Source: an uncultured Bacteroidales bacterium
Lineage (GTDB): Bacteria > Bacteroidota > Bacteroidia > Bacteroidales > F082
Length of the DNA stretch: 64,000 nt
Direction: 5' to 3'
Assembly: GCA_900317055.1 (NCBI GenBank)
Contig: ONFF01000005.1
Span: 248,001-312,000, forward strand
Part shown: positions 28,101 to 36,092 of the stretch, piece after piece
Layout: every line of letters begins with the position of its first letter
Position numbering within the stretch: position 1 is the first letter of the stretch
The notes under the pieces: generated by a model
What the model was told of the DNA's origin: nothing
The model's input: the letters and a program-made list of their open reading frames with translations, nothing else
Databases searched by the model: none
Translations under genes and position numbers: made by a program

Positions 28101-28148
28101 TTGCAAAACAACCAGAACGCAGTTTCTGTAAAAGTAATAGTTAAGTAA
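22113..28148 (+). CDS. Giant modular secreted protein with T9SS sorting domain
   Basis: The 2011-residue protein has a signal peptide (cleavage near VWAQ, residue 22) and repeated modules. Chitobiase-C-like domains (TPTFTPEAGTYSEAISVTIS type, with YYTIDGSNP in the first) start near residues 178, 758 and 1303. Two choice-of-anchor J-like domains (FNQDWE...YAYANGY) start near 843 and 1383. Two copies of a RITDLSQL/RISGVSEL module start near 581 and 1123. Three beta-sandwich units of the TLSGFEYDFE type link them. The end is a T9SS type A domain (VYNILGQPMMMK, ATGVYIIRLQNNQNAVSVKVIV). It is likely an outer-surface adhesin or polysaccharide-binding protein; no catalytic domain is recognised. Confidence 0.87.
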   Translation: MKRNLTFLLTALLLLTGMNVWAQSRTEITDVLNRELTGVTGTTYTSWEGKTSNSDAVYAGQSAGSNESIQLRSNNSNSGIITTASGGTLTNVTVTWNESTTDGRTLQVYGSHTAYTSPTELYSTETSGELLGTIVKGESEELAISGPFEYIGLRSASGAMYLTEIDITWDTEGGTPQETVATPTFTPEAGTYSEAISVTISCATDGATIYYTIDGSNPMEDGSVYTSAINITETTTVKAFAMKEGYLNSGVASATYTISEAPAPTLITIAEARALALNEYALVQGVVTFIDGRNVYIQDETAGIDLYLNNNTVPSAIALGDMVQAYGKRAAYNGLAELSGINGNDAEQFSILSSGNTLPLAVKTIAEILEGGADALQCTRVKIESATIGAINTSNNTPLTQDGSTINIYKVPTLTGIEEGDLVDVISVIGYFNVPQLRVALADDVTLIETPSTSTITVTPTTLSGFEYDFEAGGPSEIQYFTVSGDQLTNDVSVIPSEHFEVSTQVIEQFEPENPAMIYIPESGSFYDIQICVRLKAGLEEGTYNEQIAVTSEEAGTVYVNVSGSVNGGTPTPPPTPTEGEYVRITDLSQLIAGSYVVFAARFDENATDYYAMTNASSGKPSGVLFSSTTNEGNEILPATITDEENSFYWIVGVTDNGYTFTNAAGEMIGWTNSTNFAPNENTEWSIALETAGESAMVPNYTAFTITNVNTTRGFALNGNHNFGPYSVSNNNSNTYNFYLDLFVKAGGEPPVPPTPTVATPTFSPAAGTYTEAQSVSITCTTEGASIYYSTVSENGPWTPYTGAIQIEESMTIWAYAEMGGYNNSAVASATYTIQSGGGTMVTIFNQDWEGEMNGWTFVNVDGEMSWTVAQYSGNHYAYANGYSAGSAHANVDWCISPAFDLSNVSNAVLTFRTATKFTGPVLEVYFSNNYNGEDPNASGTTWTPLTGYALSQGNYEWVESGPVSLAALSGANCYIAFKYTSTDTEAAAWEVDDILLVGESTTTEPVVNVTPLALSGFTYMEGEGPSSEQSFVISGTNLTEPITVSNPDLYFQISRTSGNDFSNEPSITLDPTNGIIDQTIYVRMAAVLAVGSYSTTLIVNSEVNNINVTCNGNVTAQPVPGGDYIRISGVSELTEGNRVILAARYNETANAYFAIGNTLVSGKLPTTEFNSAMNGGDEIIPSGILSDEDNYYWTVGITADGYTFTNADGQMIGYGASGTNFVMDSEKTVWTIETGTSDPASMVPDYYGFSIINATTTGRGMALRVTDANSVVGAYAVSNMTNSEYNFFLDIFMQGEGGSCTVAAPTFSPAGGTYYEPQEVTISCATEGATIWYSHITENGPWTPYTEPITVEEFAAIWAYATKEGCNDSPVVYADYIIQDDLTIIFNQDWEDDWNGWTERCVYGDSLWRIASYQGNHYAYANGYNHPATEDWLISPAFDLDSYDDVVLNFRTAMNYTGPGLEVCFSNDYDGENPANATWILLPCELSDGGWNWVESGDISLDEFSGSNCYIGFKYTCTDEEAAGWEVDDIMLAAGGGATPIPTLTATPNTINGLDYIFENGPSASQSYTLTGANLEGEGYITVTVTGEFEILNDDGNYSSSPFELHYSDGVIDNQPVTITVRLKGNLGIGTYAGNITHDCGGASATVSLSGTVRGDFEPNISAAMPLYIQGNNGSNNNRVPVAIQVTLLNLEPNTTYRYTNQLVDGNDGPETAGAGNVIYVNGDGFYRTTSPSLETEGNYGEFTTSANGSQIVWFMNEPTANARFTPGNHVYLRIRINDGHDGTEIANTFTTDEYATVLNFGTENDEYSGSAFYVKSGEAPMSFAMLLSDANPYRPLYSTSIETTGVDFGNINQYADFYKEKVAGKDGWFGGILPNVNPNGVNRIVIWDLYSYTLNEYLSVNGEWSPEANTVNPTNGLDEPIFIDLTDDGVADNIETNVKIWSTDHEFVIDNGDNAHYNMAVYNILGQPMMMKQINAGSTERISHSLATGVYIIRLQNNQNAVSVKVIVK

Positions 28149-28187
28149 TAATAGTTAGGTAAGTAATTTTCCCTTTGGGGAAACGAA

Positions 28188-28217
28188 AAGTCCGGGAGCC
28201 TGGCTCTCGGACTTTTT
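28188..28217 (+). terminator. Rho-independent terminator
   Basis: AAGTCCGGGAGCC pairs with GGCTCTCGGACTT (one G-T pair), followed by a T-run. It ends the giant T9SS protein gene. Confidence 0.85.
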
Positions 28218-28257
28218 TGTTTCATAGCCCTAGTTGTCAATAAGACAGCCACACCTA

Positions 28258-29808
28258 TTAATAAAGTTGCTCCTTATTAATCACATACAATGACTTGTCT
28301 TTGATGCTATATATCTGTGACTCGGTGCAAAACACATCGGGGAAATCGAGTGTCGCCACTTCTCTATTCTCACCGTCCACAACGACCGTCTCCTTACCAT
28401 GAGAATAAAAACGCAAATCGCCATATTTACCATTATAGACAAACAAATCATTAAAACTAATAAAGTCCGTGCTTTTCAAACCGCCATCAAGGTGGAGCAC
28501 CCCATTATCGCAAACCACATAAACGCCAACCGTATCCATCTCAACCAAGTGGACAAATTGGTTGTCCTTCTTGACGCAAACATCGGATCCAACAAAGGCA
28601 TTCATACTGCCCGAAGACTGAATCACCACCGGCGGCACTTCCTTTCTGCTCATGAGCGCACCCGTGTTTGCCTGATATTTCTCTACCGACTGGTGTCCTT
28701 CCTTATCAGCAAAAAGCAAGAACAAGGCATCATCATCCCTAAACTCCACATCCTTGATAAAATCCACATATTTCTTACGCTCGTGCATATACACATTCTT
28801 TCCCGTTTTCTTGTCATACGCTGCCAAAAAGGGTTTACCCCATTTGCCCAGATATGTATAATAGAAAGAGTATGAGTGAGGTGCATAGCCCATATTGACC
28901 ATAAGCAAATAATCTTTAGTGGCAAACAGCCTTGAGAGACTGGTCTTTTTTTCCGGCAATCTCGCATACCATAACTCTTTGCCGTTACGATCGACTTTTA
29001 TAAGCCTTTTAATGCCAGCAATATAGATATCAGAACCATCCACATATGGATTAGAACAAACCCTGACTGAAGAAGTCATGCCAAAAGCCATGCCATATAC
29101 GCCATAGCCATTATTCACTTCTTTCATGTTCGTTTCCAAACGCCAGCCTTTGCCATTGTTGATATTCACCGAATAGAGACCATCGCCAACGAAGAGTAAT
29201 GTTGAATCGTTCAGTTTCGTTGCCATTTCAAACTCCTGAGCCGATTTGACATCACGCTCCCAAATCTGCGACTTTGATTTCAAATCAATCCTACACAGAT
29301 TTCGCCTACTGCCTAAGCCCTTCATCCCAGTCATACAAATCATCCAACCTTCTTCTGTATCGAAATACACAGGCCACATGCCGGTCCCAATTTTAAACTG
29401 TTCTTCGCCAGTCTCCGCGTCAGCCATGAAGAAGTCGTCCCCTTTGACTTTAAAGACCATAGGGCCTCTCTTGATGTAAATCTCTTCATTCCTAAAGTAT
29501 CTCTTCCGCCATTTCAACTCATTATGCTCAAGGTCGAAAAACACTGCATGGCAAATGCCAGAATCGACAATCTTTTCATCTTTTCCAACCTTATCTTTCA
29601 AAGTGAGCAGCACCGTATTCGTAACCGAGTCGAAATCGGCGCGTTGGATTGAAACATCAAAAGTCTCTTTAAAGGCGATGATTTCCCTTTGGTTCAACAA
29701 ATTACGCCCAACAGGCTCATAATTTGACATTTCCTTGATATGCACTTGCGCACGAAGCGAGAGTATGAAGGCGAATATCGCCAACACAGTGATTGCAATG
29801 CGTTTCAT
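28258..29808 (-). CDS. Secreted beta-propeller-like protein (PQQ-type repeats)
   Basis: The 516-residue protein has a signal peptide (cleavage near SLRAQ). Repeated strands of the type FFMADAETGEEQFKI, NLCRIDLKSKSQIWERDV, LIKVDRNGKELWYARLPEKK and FLAAYDKKTGKNVYMHER have the D-x-x-T/N-G-x-x-x-W pattern of PQQ-like beta-propellers. No cofactor ligand set or catalytic motif is recognised. It starts two bases after the DUF58 gene stop and is probably cotranscribed with it. Role unknown; probably a periplasmic or surface binding protein. Confidence 0.7.
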   Translation of the reverse strand: MKRIAITVLAIFAFILSLRAQVHIKEMSNYEPVGRNLLNQREIIAFKETFDVSIQRADFDSVTNTVLLTLKDKVGKDEKIVDSGICHAVFFDLEHNELKWRKRYFRNEEIYIKRGPMVFKVKGDDFFMADAETGEEQFKIGTGMWPVYFDTEEGWMICMTGMKGLGSRRNLCRIDLKSKSQIWERDVKSAQEFEMATKLNDSTLLFVGDGLYSVNINNGKGWRLETNMKEVNNGYGVYGMAFGMTSSVRVCSNPYVDGSDIYIAGIKRLIKVDRNGKELWYARLPEKKTSLSRLFATKDYLLMVNMGYAPHSYSFYYTYLGKWGKPFLAAYDKKTGKNVYMHERKKYVDFIKDVEFRDDDALFLLFADKEGHQSVEKYQANTGALMSRKEVPPVVIQSSGSMNAFVGSDVCVKKDNQFVHLVEMDTVGVYVVCDNGVLHLDGGLKSTDFISFNDLFVYNGKYGDLRFYSHGKETVVVDGENREVATLDFPDVFCTESQIYSIKDKSLYVINKEQLY

Positions 29809-29810
29809 GA

Positions 29811-30746
29811 TTAATGCAGTTTTGTTCTTTTGATTAAGTAACTCGTCAAAACCTGGTTGTAGTCCTTATTAATATCGGCCTCAACGTAGTCGATTTGGTA
29901 CTGGTAGCAATGGCGCAGCAGAGCTTCCTTGCGCTCAGTCATAATCTTCTTGTATGCCTCCTGAACCTCAACGGGATTGAGTTTCAGCACGTCGCCCGAC
30001 TCCAAATCGACGAAACGGTACGGGCGGTTCTCGAAGTCCAGATTCTGCTCCAAATTGCTGTCGAAGACATGGAACAGGATGACTTCGTGTTTGTTGTATT
30101 TCAGATGCTCCAACGCCTCGAACATCGGCTTGTAGTCGTCGAGGCCGTCGAGCATGTCAGTGAAGATGACCACAAGGCTGCGGCGGTGCGTCATCTCTGC
30201 AATCTGGTGCAGGCACTGCGGTGTTGAGGTGGTCTTGCGGTTATTTTTGTCGTAAGTGTCAATCAGTTTCTCCAGCTCGGTATAAATCAACTTGTTATGC
30301 ACATTGGATGACTTGGCCGGTTCGTGGAACGCAATCGTCTCATCGAACAAATCCAAGCCTACCGCATCGCGCTGGCGACGCATCAACTCCATGAGCGAGG
30401 CAGCGGCATAGATGGAGAAAAAGAGTTTGTTGGGATGCTCGAAGTCGACCTTCTGCCGCACGGGGAAGCACATGCTCGAGCTTTGGTCAATGACCAGTTG
30501 ACAGCGCAGGTTAGTTTCCTCCTCGAAGCGTTTCACGAAGAGCTTCTCCGTGCGGCCATAGAGTTTCCAGTCGATATGGCGGATGGGCTCGCCCGTGTTA
30601 TAAAGGCGATGCTCGGCGAACTCAACAGAAAAACCGTGGAAGGGACTCTTGTGTAAACCCGTGATGAATCCCTCCACGATTTGACGTGCCAAGAACTCCA
30701 AGCTGCCGAATTGCGTCAGCCGGTTCCTATCGATCGAGAAGTCCAA
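29811..30746 (-). CDS. DUF58 domain protein (von Willebrand A-like)
   Basis: The core motif FAEHRLYNTGEPIRHIDWKL followed by LFVKRFEEETNLRCQLVIDQSSSM is diagnostic of DUF58, with a MIDAS-like DQSSS. VVIFTDMLDGLD and LHHFDS-like strands (LFHVFDS) complete a vWA fold. DUF58 proteins often work with MoxR ATPases, but none is next to this gene. The open frame extends to an ATG at 30821, whose first codons lie in an inverted-repeat element. The TTG at 30746 gives LDFSIDRNRLTQFGSLEF, which fits the usual short N-terminus, so it is preferred. The PQQ-like gene follows by two bases. Confidence 0.8.
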   Translation of the reverse strand: MDFSIDRNRLTQFGSLEFLARQIVEGFITGLHKSPFHGFSVEFAEHRLYNTGEPIRHIDWKLYGRTEKLFVKRFEEETNLRCQLVIDQSSSMCFPVRQKVDFEHPNKLFFSIYAAASLMELMRRQRDAVGLDLFDETIAFHEPAKSSNVHNKLIYTELEKLIDTYDKNNRKTTSTPQCLHQIAEMTHRRSLVVIFTDMLDGLDDYKPMFEALEHLKYNKHEVILFHVFDSNLEQNLDFENRPYRFVDLESGDVLKLNPVEVQEAYKKIMTERKEALLRHCYQYQIDYVEADINKDYNQVLTSYLIKRTKLH

Positions 30747-30799
30747 GGTGTTTGAATTGTTAGTTGACAATCGACCGAGAACCACTACTTTAAACCGTT

Positions 30800-30893
30800 T
30801 ACCGTCATGGCGGAGAATCATCCGCGCATCTCCTATGCGCGAAGAGAGTCTTTCACGCTTAGGAGATTGCGGGTCAAGCCCGCAATGACGGTA
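30800..30893. repeat. MITE-like inverted-repeat element
   Basis: TACCGTCAT at 30800-30808 and ATGACGGTA at 30885-30893 are perfect inverted ends. Inside is TTGCGGGTCAAGCCCGCAA, a palindrome I recognise as part of a widely dispersed intergenic repeat. It separates thioredoxin from the DUF58 gene. Confidence 0.6.
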
Positions 30894-30924
30894 AAAGGTA
30901 GTAGTTTTATGTTCCCCGTGTTTA

Positions 30925-31245
30925 TTAGAACAATTTCTCTAACTTCTCCACAAACACCTTCTTGGGAGCTGCACCCACGTTCTTGTCGACGGGCTCGCCA
31001 CCCTTGAAATAAAGAACGGTAGGAATGTTCATAATGCCATATTTTCCAGCAGTGCCGGGGCATTCCTCAACATCGCATTTCACGGCAATCATCTTGCCTG
31101 CATATTCTTCTGAAAGTTCATCAACGATGGGCTCTACCTTTTTGCAAGGGCCACACCAGGTAGCACCAAAGTCCACCATCACAGGGAGTTCCGATTTCAG
31201 GACGACTTCTTCAAAACGGTCGTCAGTCATTTGAATTACTGCCAT
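30925..31245 (-). CDS. trxA: Thioredoxin
   Basis: The 106-residue protein is a complete thioredoxin with the redox-active WCGPC (Cys31, Cys34), the preceding VMVDFGATW strand and the cis-proline loop NIPTVLYFKGG. It reduces disulfides in the cytoplasm. There is no signal peptide. A -7 element (31303-31295) lies 50 bases before the ATG, so it is expressed alone. The neighbours dnaE and DUF58 are not functionally linked in any obvious way. Confidence 0.95.
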   Translation of the reverse strand: MAVIQMTDDRFEEVVLKSELPVMVDFGATWCGPCKKVEPIVDELSEEYAGKMIAVKCDVEECPGTAGKYGIMNIPTVLYFKGGEPVDKNVGAAPKKVFVEKLEKLF

Positions 31246-31294
31246 AGTTTTAATTCGTTTGATTTATAAATCTGATTCTACTTATTTTCGGATT

Positions 31295-31303
31295 GCAAAG
31301 ATA
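31295..31303 (-). promoter_or_regulatory. Promoter -7 element of trxA
   Basis: TATCTTTGC on the minus strand matches the Bacteroidetes -7 consensus upstream of thioredoxin, immediately after the dnaE stop. Confidence 0.6.
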
Positions 31304-31316
31304 CGAATTTTCTTTT

Positions 31317-34300
31317 TTATCGCAAGTCAAATTCCACAAAAGGCATTTTTTCTAAAAGCGGCAATACCTCCTGAGCATTGATTGAACCTTTCACAGGAGT
31401 CAGATTGCAGGACTTTTTGCTTAACGGGTCGAAAAGATGCAGTTTATAATGCTGTTTTCCAGGATTATCCTTCAACACCTTGATAAACTCCTCCATGCTT
31501 TCCTTATTCATTTCTGCCACATTCAACTTGATAAAGACAGTCTTCGATGTGGATTCCAAAAGCGAATCAAGCAAGCGCGCCTCAGTAAACCTTACCTCAA
31601 GCGTCTGCAGCACCACATTCGGGTCTTGTCCCGCCCTCGGGAAAGGTCGGTCCATAATGCCAGAAAGCATCACGAACGAATTGACCGTCAACAAGTTCCT
31701 GCAATTCAGATAGTTCTCCTTGAACAAGGCAAACTGCAACGCTCCGCTTTGGTCTTCAATGGTGAAACGACCGTATGGATTGCCATTTTTCGCCGTAAAC
31801 TCCTCAGCTCGTGTGATTTGTCCACCAAGACGAACAGGACGCTTCAGGTTTTTCTCCACATCATTTAAAGCATTCTTCAAACCTTCCACATCACAGTTGC
31901 AGAAGTACTTGATGGGCAGGTGATAGACCTGCATGGGATGCGAGGAAATATAGAAGCCCAAAGCCTCCTTCTCCATTTCCAGTTCCTTCATCTTCGACCA
32001 CGGTTCGCACTCAGGCAACGGGATATTGAAGGTCTCCTCCGTACCCTCGTCGCCACCGAAACCGAAAAGATCCATCTGCGCCGAGTTCTTCCGCTCGTTG
32101 AACGAGGCCACCATGCGCATGGCGCGTTCAGAGAAAGGCACCGAGTCGTTGGGAGCGATGTTGAACAACATGGCACGATGGAAGCCCTTGAAGCTGTCGA
32201 AGCAGCCTGCCATGCCCATGCTCTCCAAAGCCCTGACATTAAGTCCTTTATCTGCCACACGCATCACAAAGTCACCAAAGTCTTTAAACTTGCCATTGGC
32301 TTCACGCTCGGCCACGATGCCCGCCACAGCCGCCTCGCCTACATTCTTGATGCCGCCCATGCCGTATCGGATCTCACCTTTTTCGTTGACCGAAAACTCA
32401 TACTCCGACTCATTCACATCGGGACCCAGCACCTCAATCTTCATACGCTTGCATTCTTCCGTCATGAAGTTGACCTGCTTGATGTCGCCTAACTCATTAT
32501 TAAGCACTGCAGCCATAAACTCAGCAGGATAGTGCGCCTTGAGATAAGCAGTCTGGTACGACACCCAACTATAGCAAGCGGCATGCGACTTATTGAAGGC
32601 GTAGGATGCGAACTTCTTCCACTCTTCCCAAATCTTCTCCAAACGCTTCTTCACCTCGTCTTCGGGCAAGTTTTCCGTCTTGGTCAGCTTGGCCACGCCT
32701 TGTTTCATGAACTTGCCATAGAGTTCCTCCATCTTAGCCAACTGCTTCTTACCCATAGCCTTACGCAAAGTATCGGACTCGCCTCTCGTAAAGTCAGCCA
32801 GCTCGCGCGAGAGCAACATCACCTGCTCTTGATAGACGCAGATGCCGTAGGTGTCCTTCAAATATTTCTCCATGCAATTGAAGTCATACTTGATCTCCTG
32901 CCTACCCTGCTTGCGAGCGATGAAGTCGGGGATGTTATCCATCGGGCCGGGACGGTAAAGGGCGTTCATAGCGATGATGTCGCCGATGACGGAAGGCTGC
33001 AGCTCACGGAGATACTTCTGCATGCCGGGCGATTCAAACTGGAACGTACCAATAGTATTACCCGCTGAATATAATTTATAAGTCTCTTCGTCGTCAATCG
33101 GGATGTGGTCGATGTCGATGTCGATGCCATGCGTCTTCTTGATGTTCTTCAAGGCATCCTTGATCAAGGTCAAGGTCTTAAGGCCCAAGAAGTCCATCTT
33201 GATGAGGCCGACCGTCTCGATGACATGGCCATCATATTGGGTCACAACGACATCCTCCTTGGTATCTTTATCCTTGACGGTACAAACCGGAGCTACATTA
33301 GTCAAGTCATCAGCACCAATAATGACACCGCAGGCATGGATGCCGATTTGGCGGTTGGTGTCCTCCAGCTCCTCGGCGTATGTCAGCATGGAAGAGATGT
33401 TCTTGTCGTCGCCTTCAACCAACTGCTTCAGTTCGGGGACATATTTGTAGCAGTTCTTCAGGTTGACCTTAGGCATCTTCTTGGGCACCTCACCTTCCAC
33501 GGCTTTCACCGCCGCCTCATCAAAGTTACGGTCAGGGATAAAGCTCTTGATTTTGTTGACCTCGGGCAGTGGCACTTTCTGCACTCGCCCCACATCAGCG
33601 ATGGCTGATTTGGCTGCCATCGTGCCATAGGTGATGATGTGTGCCACCTTCTCTTTGCCGTATTTCTTTGTAATCCAATCCAATACACGACCACGACCGT
33701 CATCGTCGAAGTCCACATCGATATCGGGCAGAGAGATACGGTCAGGATTAAGGAAACGCTCAAACAGCAAGTCGTATTTCAGCGGGTCCAAGTCCGTAAT
33801 TTTCAAGCAGTAAGCCACCACTGAACCAGCCGCAGAGCCACGGCCTGGACCTACGGAAACGCCTAACTCCTCACGCGCTGCACGGATATAGTCGCTCACG
33901 ATGAGGAAGTAACCAGGGAAACCCATGGTCTTCATCACATGCAGCTCGAACTTAATGCGCTCAATTTGCTCTTCGGTGAGGTTCTCGCCATAACGCTCTT
34001 TTGCACCTTCCCATGTCAGTTTGGCCAAATAGTCTGCTTCAAGTTTGATGCGATACAGACGGTTATAGCCACCCAGTTTCTTGACCTTCTTCTCAGCTTC
34101 TTCCTGCGACAGCACCACATTACCATGCTCATCGCGGGTAAACTCGTTGAACAAGTCTTCCTCGGTGTATTTTTGTCGGTATTCCGCCTCAGTGCCAAAG
34201 TCCTCAGGAATGGGGAATATCGGCATGATGGGGTCGGAGTCGATGCTGTAGGTCTCCACCTTGTCGACAATCTCCTGCGTGTTTTCCAGCACCTCAGGAT

Positions 34301-35933
34301 GGTCGGAGAAGATGCGACCCATCTCTTCGGGCGTCTTCAGCCATTCCTGTTTGGTGTAGTGCATTCGCGTTGGGTCGTCGAGATCCTTGCCCGTGCTGAG
34401 GCAGATGAGGCGGTCGTGCGCCTCGCCATGCTCCTCTTCCACAAAGTGGACATCGTTGGTGGCGATGACCTTCACATTATATTTCTTCGCCAAGTCGAAG
34501 ATGATTTTGTTCACCTCCTTTTGGCGTTCGTACACCTCGGTGTCGCCACCAGGTTTATCCGTCTTATGCCGCTGAACTTCAAGGTAATAATCCTCGCCAA
34601 ATAGATTCTTGAACCATTGAATCGACTCCTCCGCGCCCTTCATGTCGCCGTTCATGATCTTTTGTGGCACCTCGCCCGCGAGACAGGCCGAACTGCATAT
34701 CAGACCTTCGTGGTATTTCTCAAGCAGACTGTGGTCGATACGGGGATTGTAGTAAAAACCATCCGTGTAGGCGATGGAACTCAGCTTGCAGAGGCTGTGG
34801 TAGCCCGTCTTGTTCTTGGCCAATAAAATAAGGTGCCAGCCACGGTCCTGACGACCGTCGCGCTTGTCGATACTGATGGGGGCGCAGTAGGTCTCAATGC
34901 CGAAAATTGGTTTGAAAAACTGCTTATTCAACTGTTCGATTTGCTCTTGGGCGGCAATCTTTTCTTCATCAGTAGACTCAGGCTTCCCGATAATGGCTTG
35001 TTGTTCCTTGATGGCATCCTTCACCTTGCCGTTCTCCTTGTTCACGGTGTCGGCGAAGTCCTTAATACCGAACATGTTGCCATGGTCGGTGAGGGCGAGA
35101 CTATACATGCCGTTTTTCTTGCATTTGCTCACCAAATCGGGCACCTTCGACATGCCGTCGAGCATGGAATAATGCGAGTGGACATGTAGGTGAGTGAAAT
35201 GTTGGGGAATATAGTTGCCCATTTCGGGCTCCTCCTCCACCTTTTCCTCCTCGTCAAAGTTTGCCTCCACCTTGATTCCCGCAGGCTGAATCACATCAGG
35301 ATTGGCAGCCTTGAAGTCGTCGATGAACTGGGCATCGACATGCAGGTCGGTCTCATCCAGCACGCCACGACGGATCAGTTCGAGGAAGACACGCGCGGTG
35401 GCCTCCACATCGGCACAGGCATTGTGTGCCGAGTCGAAGTCCTCGCCAAACAGTAGGTGATGGAACTCTCCCAAACGCGGCAGCTTGAACTTGCCGCCCT
35501 TGCCACCAGGGAACTGGCAGAACTCAGCCGTCTTCTCCGTGCAGGTGTCGATGATTTGCCAGCGGCGCAAGGGATTCTCGCGACCGCAGCGCAGAAACTC
35601 GCAGCCCAACACATTGAGGTCGAAGTTGATATTGTGGCCGACAAGGTATTTGGCTTTGGCTGCGGAAATCATAAACAGGTCGAGTACCTCGTTGAGTGGC
35701 TTGCCATATTTCATGGCATGTTCGGTGGAGATGCCGTGCACCATTTTGGCGTCGATGGGGATGACAAAGCCGTCAGGCTGCACAAGATAGTTGTGGTTCT
35801 CCACAAAGCGGCCTTTCTCATCATGGATCTGCCAGGCCAGTTGCACCATGCGTGGCCAGTTGTCGAAGTCGGTCAGCGGAGCATTTTCAATTTTGGGAAG
35901 ACCAGTGGTCTCTGTATCGAAGACTAAAAACAT
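31317..35933 (-). CDS. dnaE: DNA polymerase III alpha subunit with N-terminal proofreading exonuclease domain
   Basis: The 1538-residue protein carries a DnaQ-like DEDDh exonuclease at residues about 1-190. FDTETTG gives Asp6 and Glu8, HNINFDLNV gives Asp105, and SAHNACADVEAT gives His170 and Asp175. A short acidic linker follows, then the PHP domain starting HLHVHSHYSMLDG (about 249). The C-family polymerase palm has PDIDVDFDDDGRGRVLDW, and then come the helix-hairpin-helix and OB-fold regions. It is longer than free DnaE (about 1160-1260 residues) because of the fused exonuclease. It is the main replicative polymerase. All exonuclease residues are present, so proofreading in cis is expected. 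Confidence 0.93.
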   Translation of the reverse strand: MFLVFDTETTGLPKIENAPLTDFDNWPRMVQLAWQIHDEKGRFVENHNYLVQPDGFVIPIDAKMVHGISTEHAMKYGKPLNEVLDLFMISAAKAKYLVGHNINFDLNVLGCEFLRCGRENPLRRWQIIDTCTEKTAEFCQFPGGKGGKFKLPRLGEFHHLLFGEDFDSAHNACADVEATARVFLELIRRGVLDETDLHVDAQFIDDFKAANPDVIQPAGIKVEANFDEEEKVEEEPEMGNYIPQHFTHLHVHSHYSMLDGMSKVPDLVSKCKKNGMYSLALTDHGNMFGIKDFADTVNKENGKVKDAIKEQQAIIGKPESTDEEKIAAQEQIEQLNKQFFKPIFGIETYCAPISIDKRDGRQDRGWHLILLAKNKTGYHSLCKLSSIAYTDGFYYNPRIDHSLLEKYHEGLICSSACLAGEVPQKIMNGDMKGAEESIQWFKNLFGEDYYLEVQRHKTDKPGGDTEVYERQKEVNKIIFDLAKKYNVKVIATNDVHFVEEEHGEAHDRLICLSTGKDLDDPTRMHYTKQEWLKTPEEMGRIFSDHPEVLENTQEIVDKVETYSIDSDPIMPIFPIPEDFGTEAEYRQKYTEEDLFNEFTRDEHGNVVLSQEEAEKKVKKLGGYNRLYRIKLEADYLAKLTWEGAKERYGENLTEEQIERIKFELHVMKTMGFPGYFLIVSDYIRAAREELGVSVGPGRGSAAGSVVAYCLKITDLDPLKYDLLFERFLNPDRISLPDIDVDFDDDGRGRVLDWITKKYGKEKVAHIITYGTMAAKSAIADVGRVQKVPLPEVNKIKSFIPDRNFDEAAVKAVEGEVPKKMPKVNLKNCYKYVPELKQLVEGDDKNISSMLTYAEELEDTNRQIGIHACGVIIGADDLTNVAPVCTVKDKDTKEDVVVTQYDGHVIETVGLIKMDFLGLKTLTLIKDALKNIKKTHGIDIDIDHIPIDDEETYKLYSAGNTIGTFQFESPGMQKYLRELQPSVIGDIIAMNALYRPGPMDNIPDFIARKQGRQEIKYDFNCMEKYLKDTYGICVYQEQVMLLSRELADFTRGESDTLRKAMGKKQLAKMEELYGKFMKQGVAKLTKTENLPEDEVKKRLEKIWEEWKKFASYAFNKSHAACYSWVSYQTAYLKAHYPAEFMAAVLNNELGDIKQVNFMTEECKRMKIEVLGPDVNESEYEFSVNEKGEIRYGMGGIKNVGEAAVAGIVAEREANGKFKDFGDFVMRVADKGLNVRALESMGMAGCFDSFKGFHRAMLFNIAPNDSVPFSERAMRMVASFNERKNSAQMDLFGFGGDEGTEETFNIPLPECEPWSKMKELEMEKEALGFYISSHPMQVYHLPIKYFCNCDVEGLKNALNDVEKNLKRPVRLGGQITRAEEFTAKNGNPYGRFTIEDQSGALQFALFKENYLNCRNLLTVNSFVMLSGIMDRPFPRAGQDPNVVLQTLEVRFTEARLLDSLLESTSKTVFIKLNVAEMNKESMEEFIKVLKDNPGKQHYKLHLFDPLSKKSCNLTPVKGSINAQEVLPLLEKMPFVEFDLR

Positions 35934-35939
35934 AATCAG

Positions 35940-35967
35940 TTGAGAGTTTAGGGTTTAGAGTTTAGAG
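35940..35967. repeat. Tandem heptamer tract (TTGAGAG/TTTAGAG)
   Basis: Four heptamers in a row: TTGAGAG, TTTAGGG, TTTAGAG, TTTAGAG. It lies directly before the dnaE start codon on the minus strand. The same units form a larger array at 40280-40426. Confidence 0.75.
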
Positions 35968-36053
35968 TCCGAGAGGAATCTGCTCTAGTTTTCAGCCTTC
36001 AAAAATAAGAAATTTGTGAGAACGGCGCAAGCGCACCGAAAAGAATTTTTCCG

Positions 36054-36062
36054 TATTTTTGC
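36054..36062 (+). promoter_or_regulatory. Promoter -7 element of T9SS protein gene
   Basis: TATTTTTGC lies 31 bases before the ATG at 36093 and matches the -7 consensus. Confidence 0.6.
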
Positions 36063-36092
36063 TTCTTCATAACCGAAAAAAAAACATCCATC

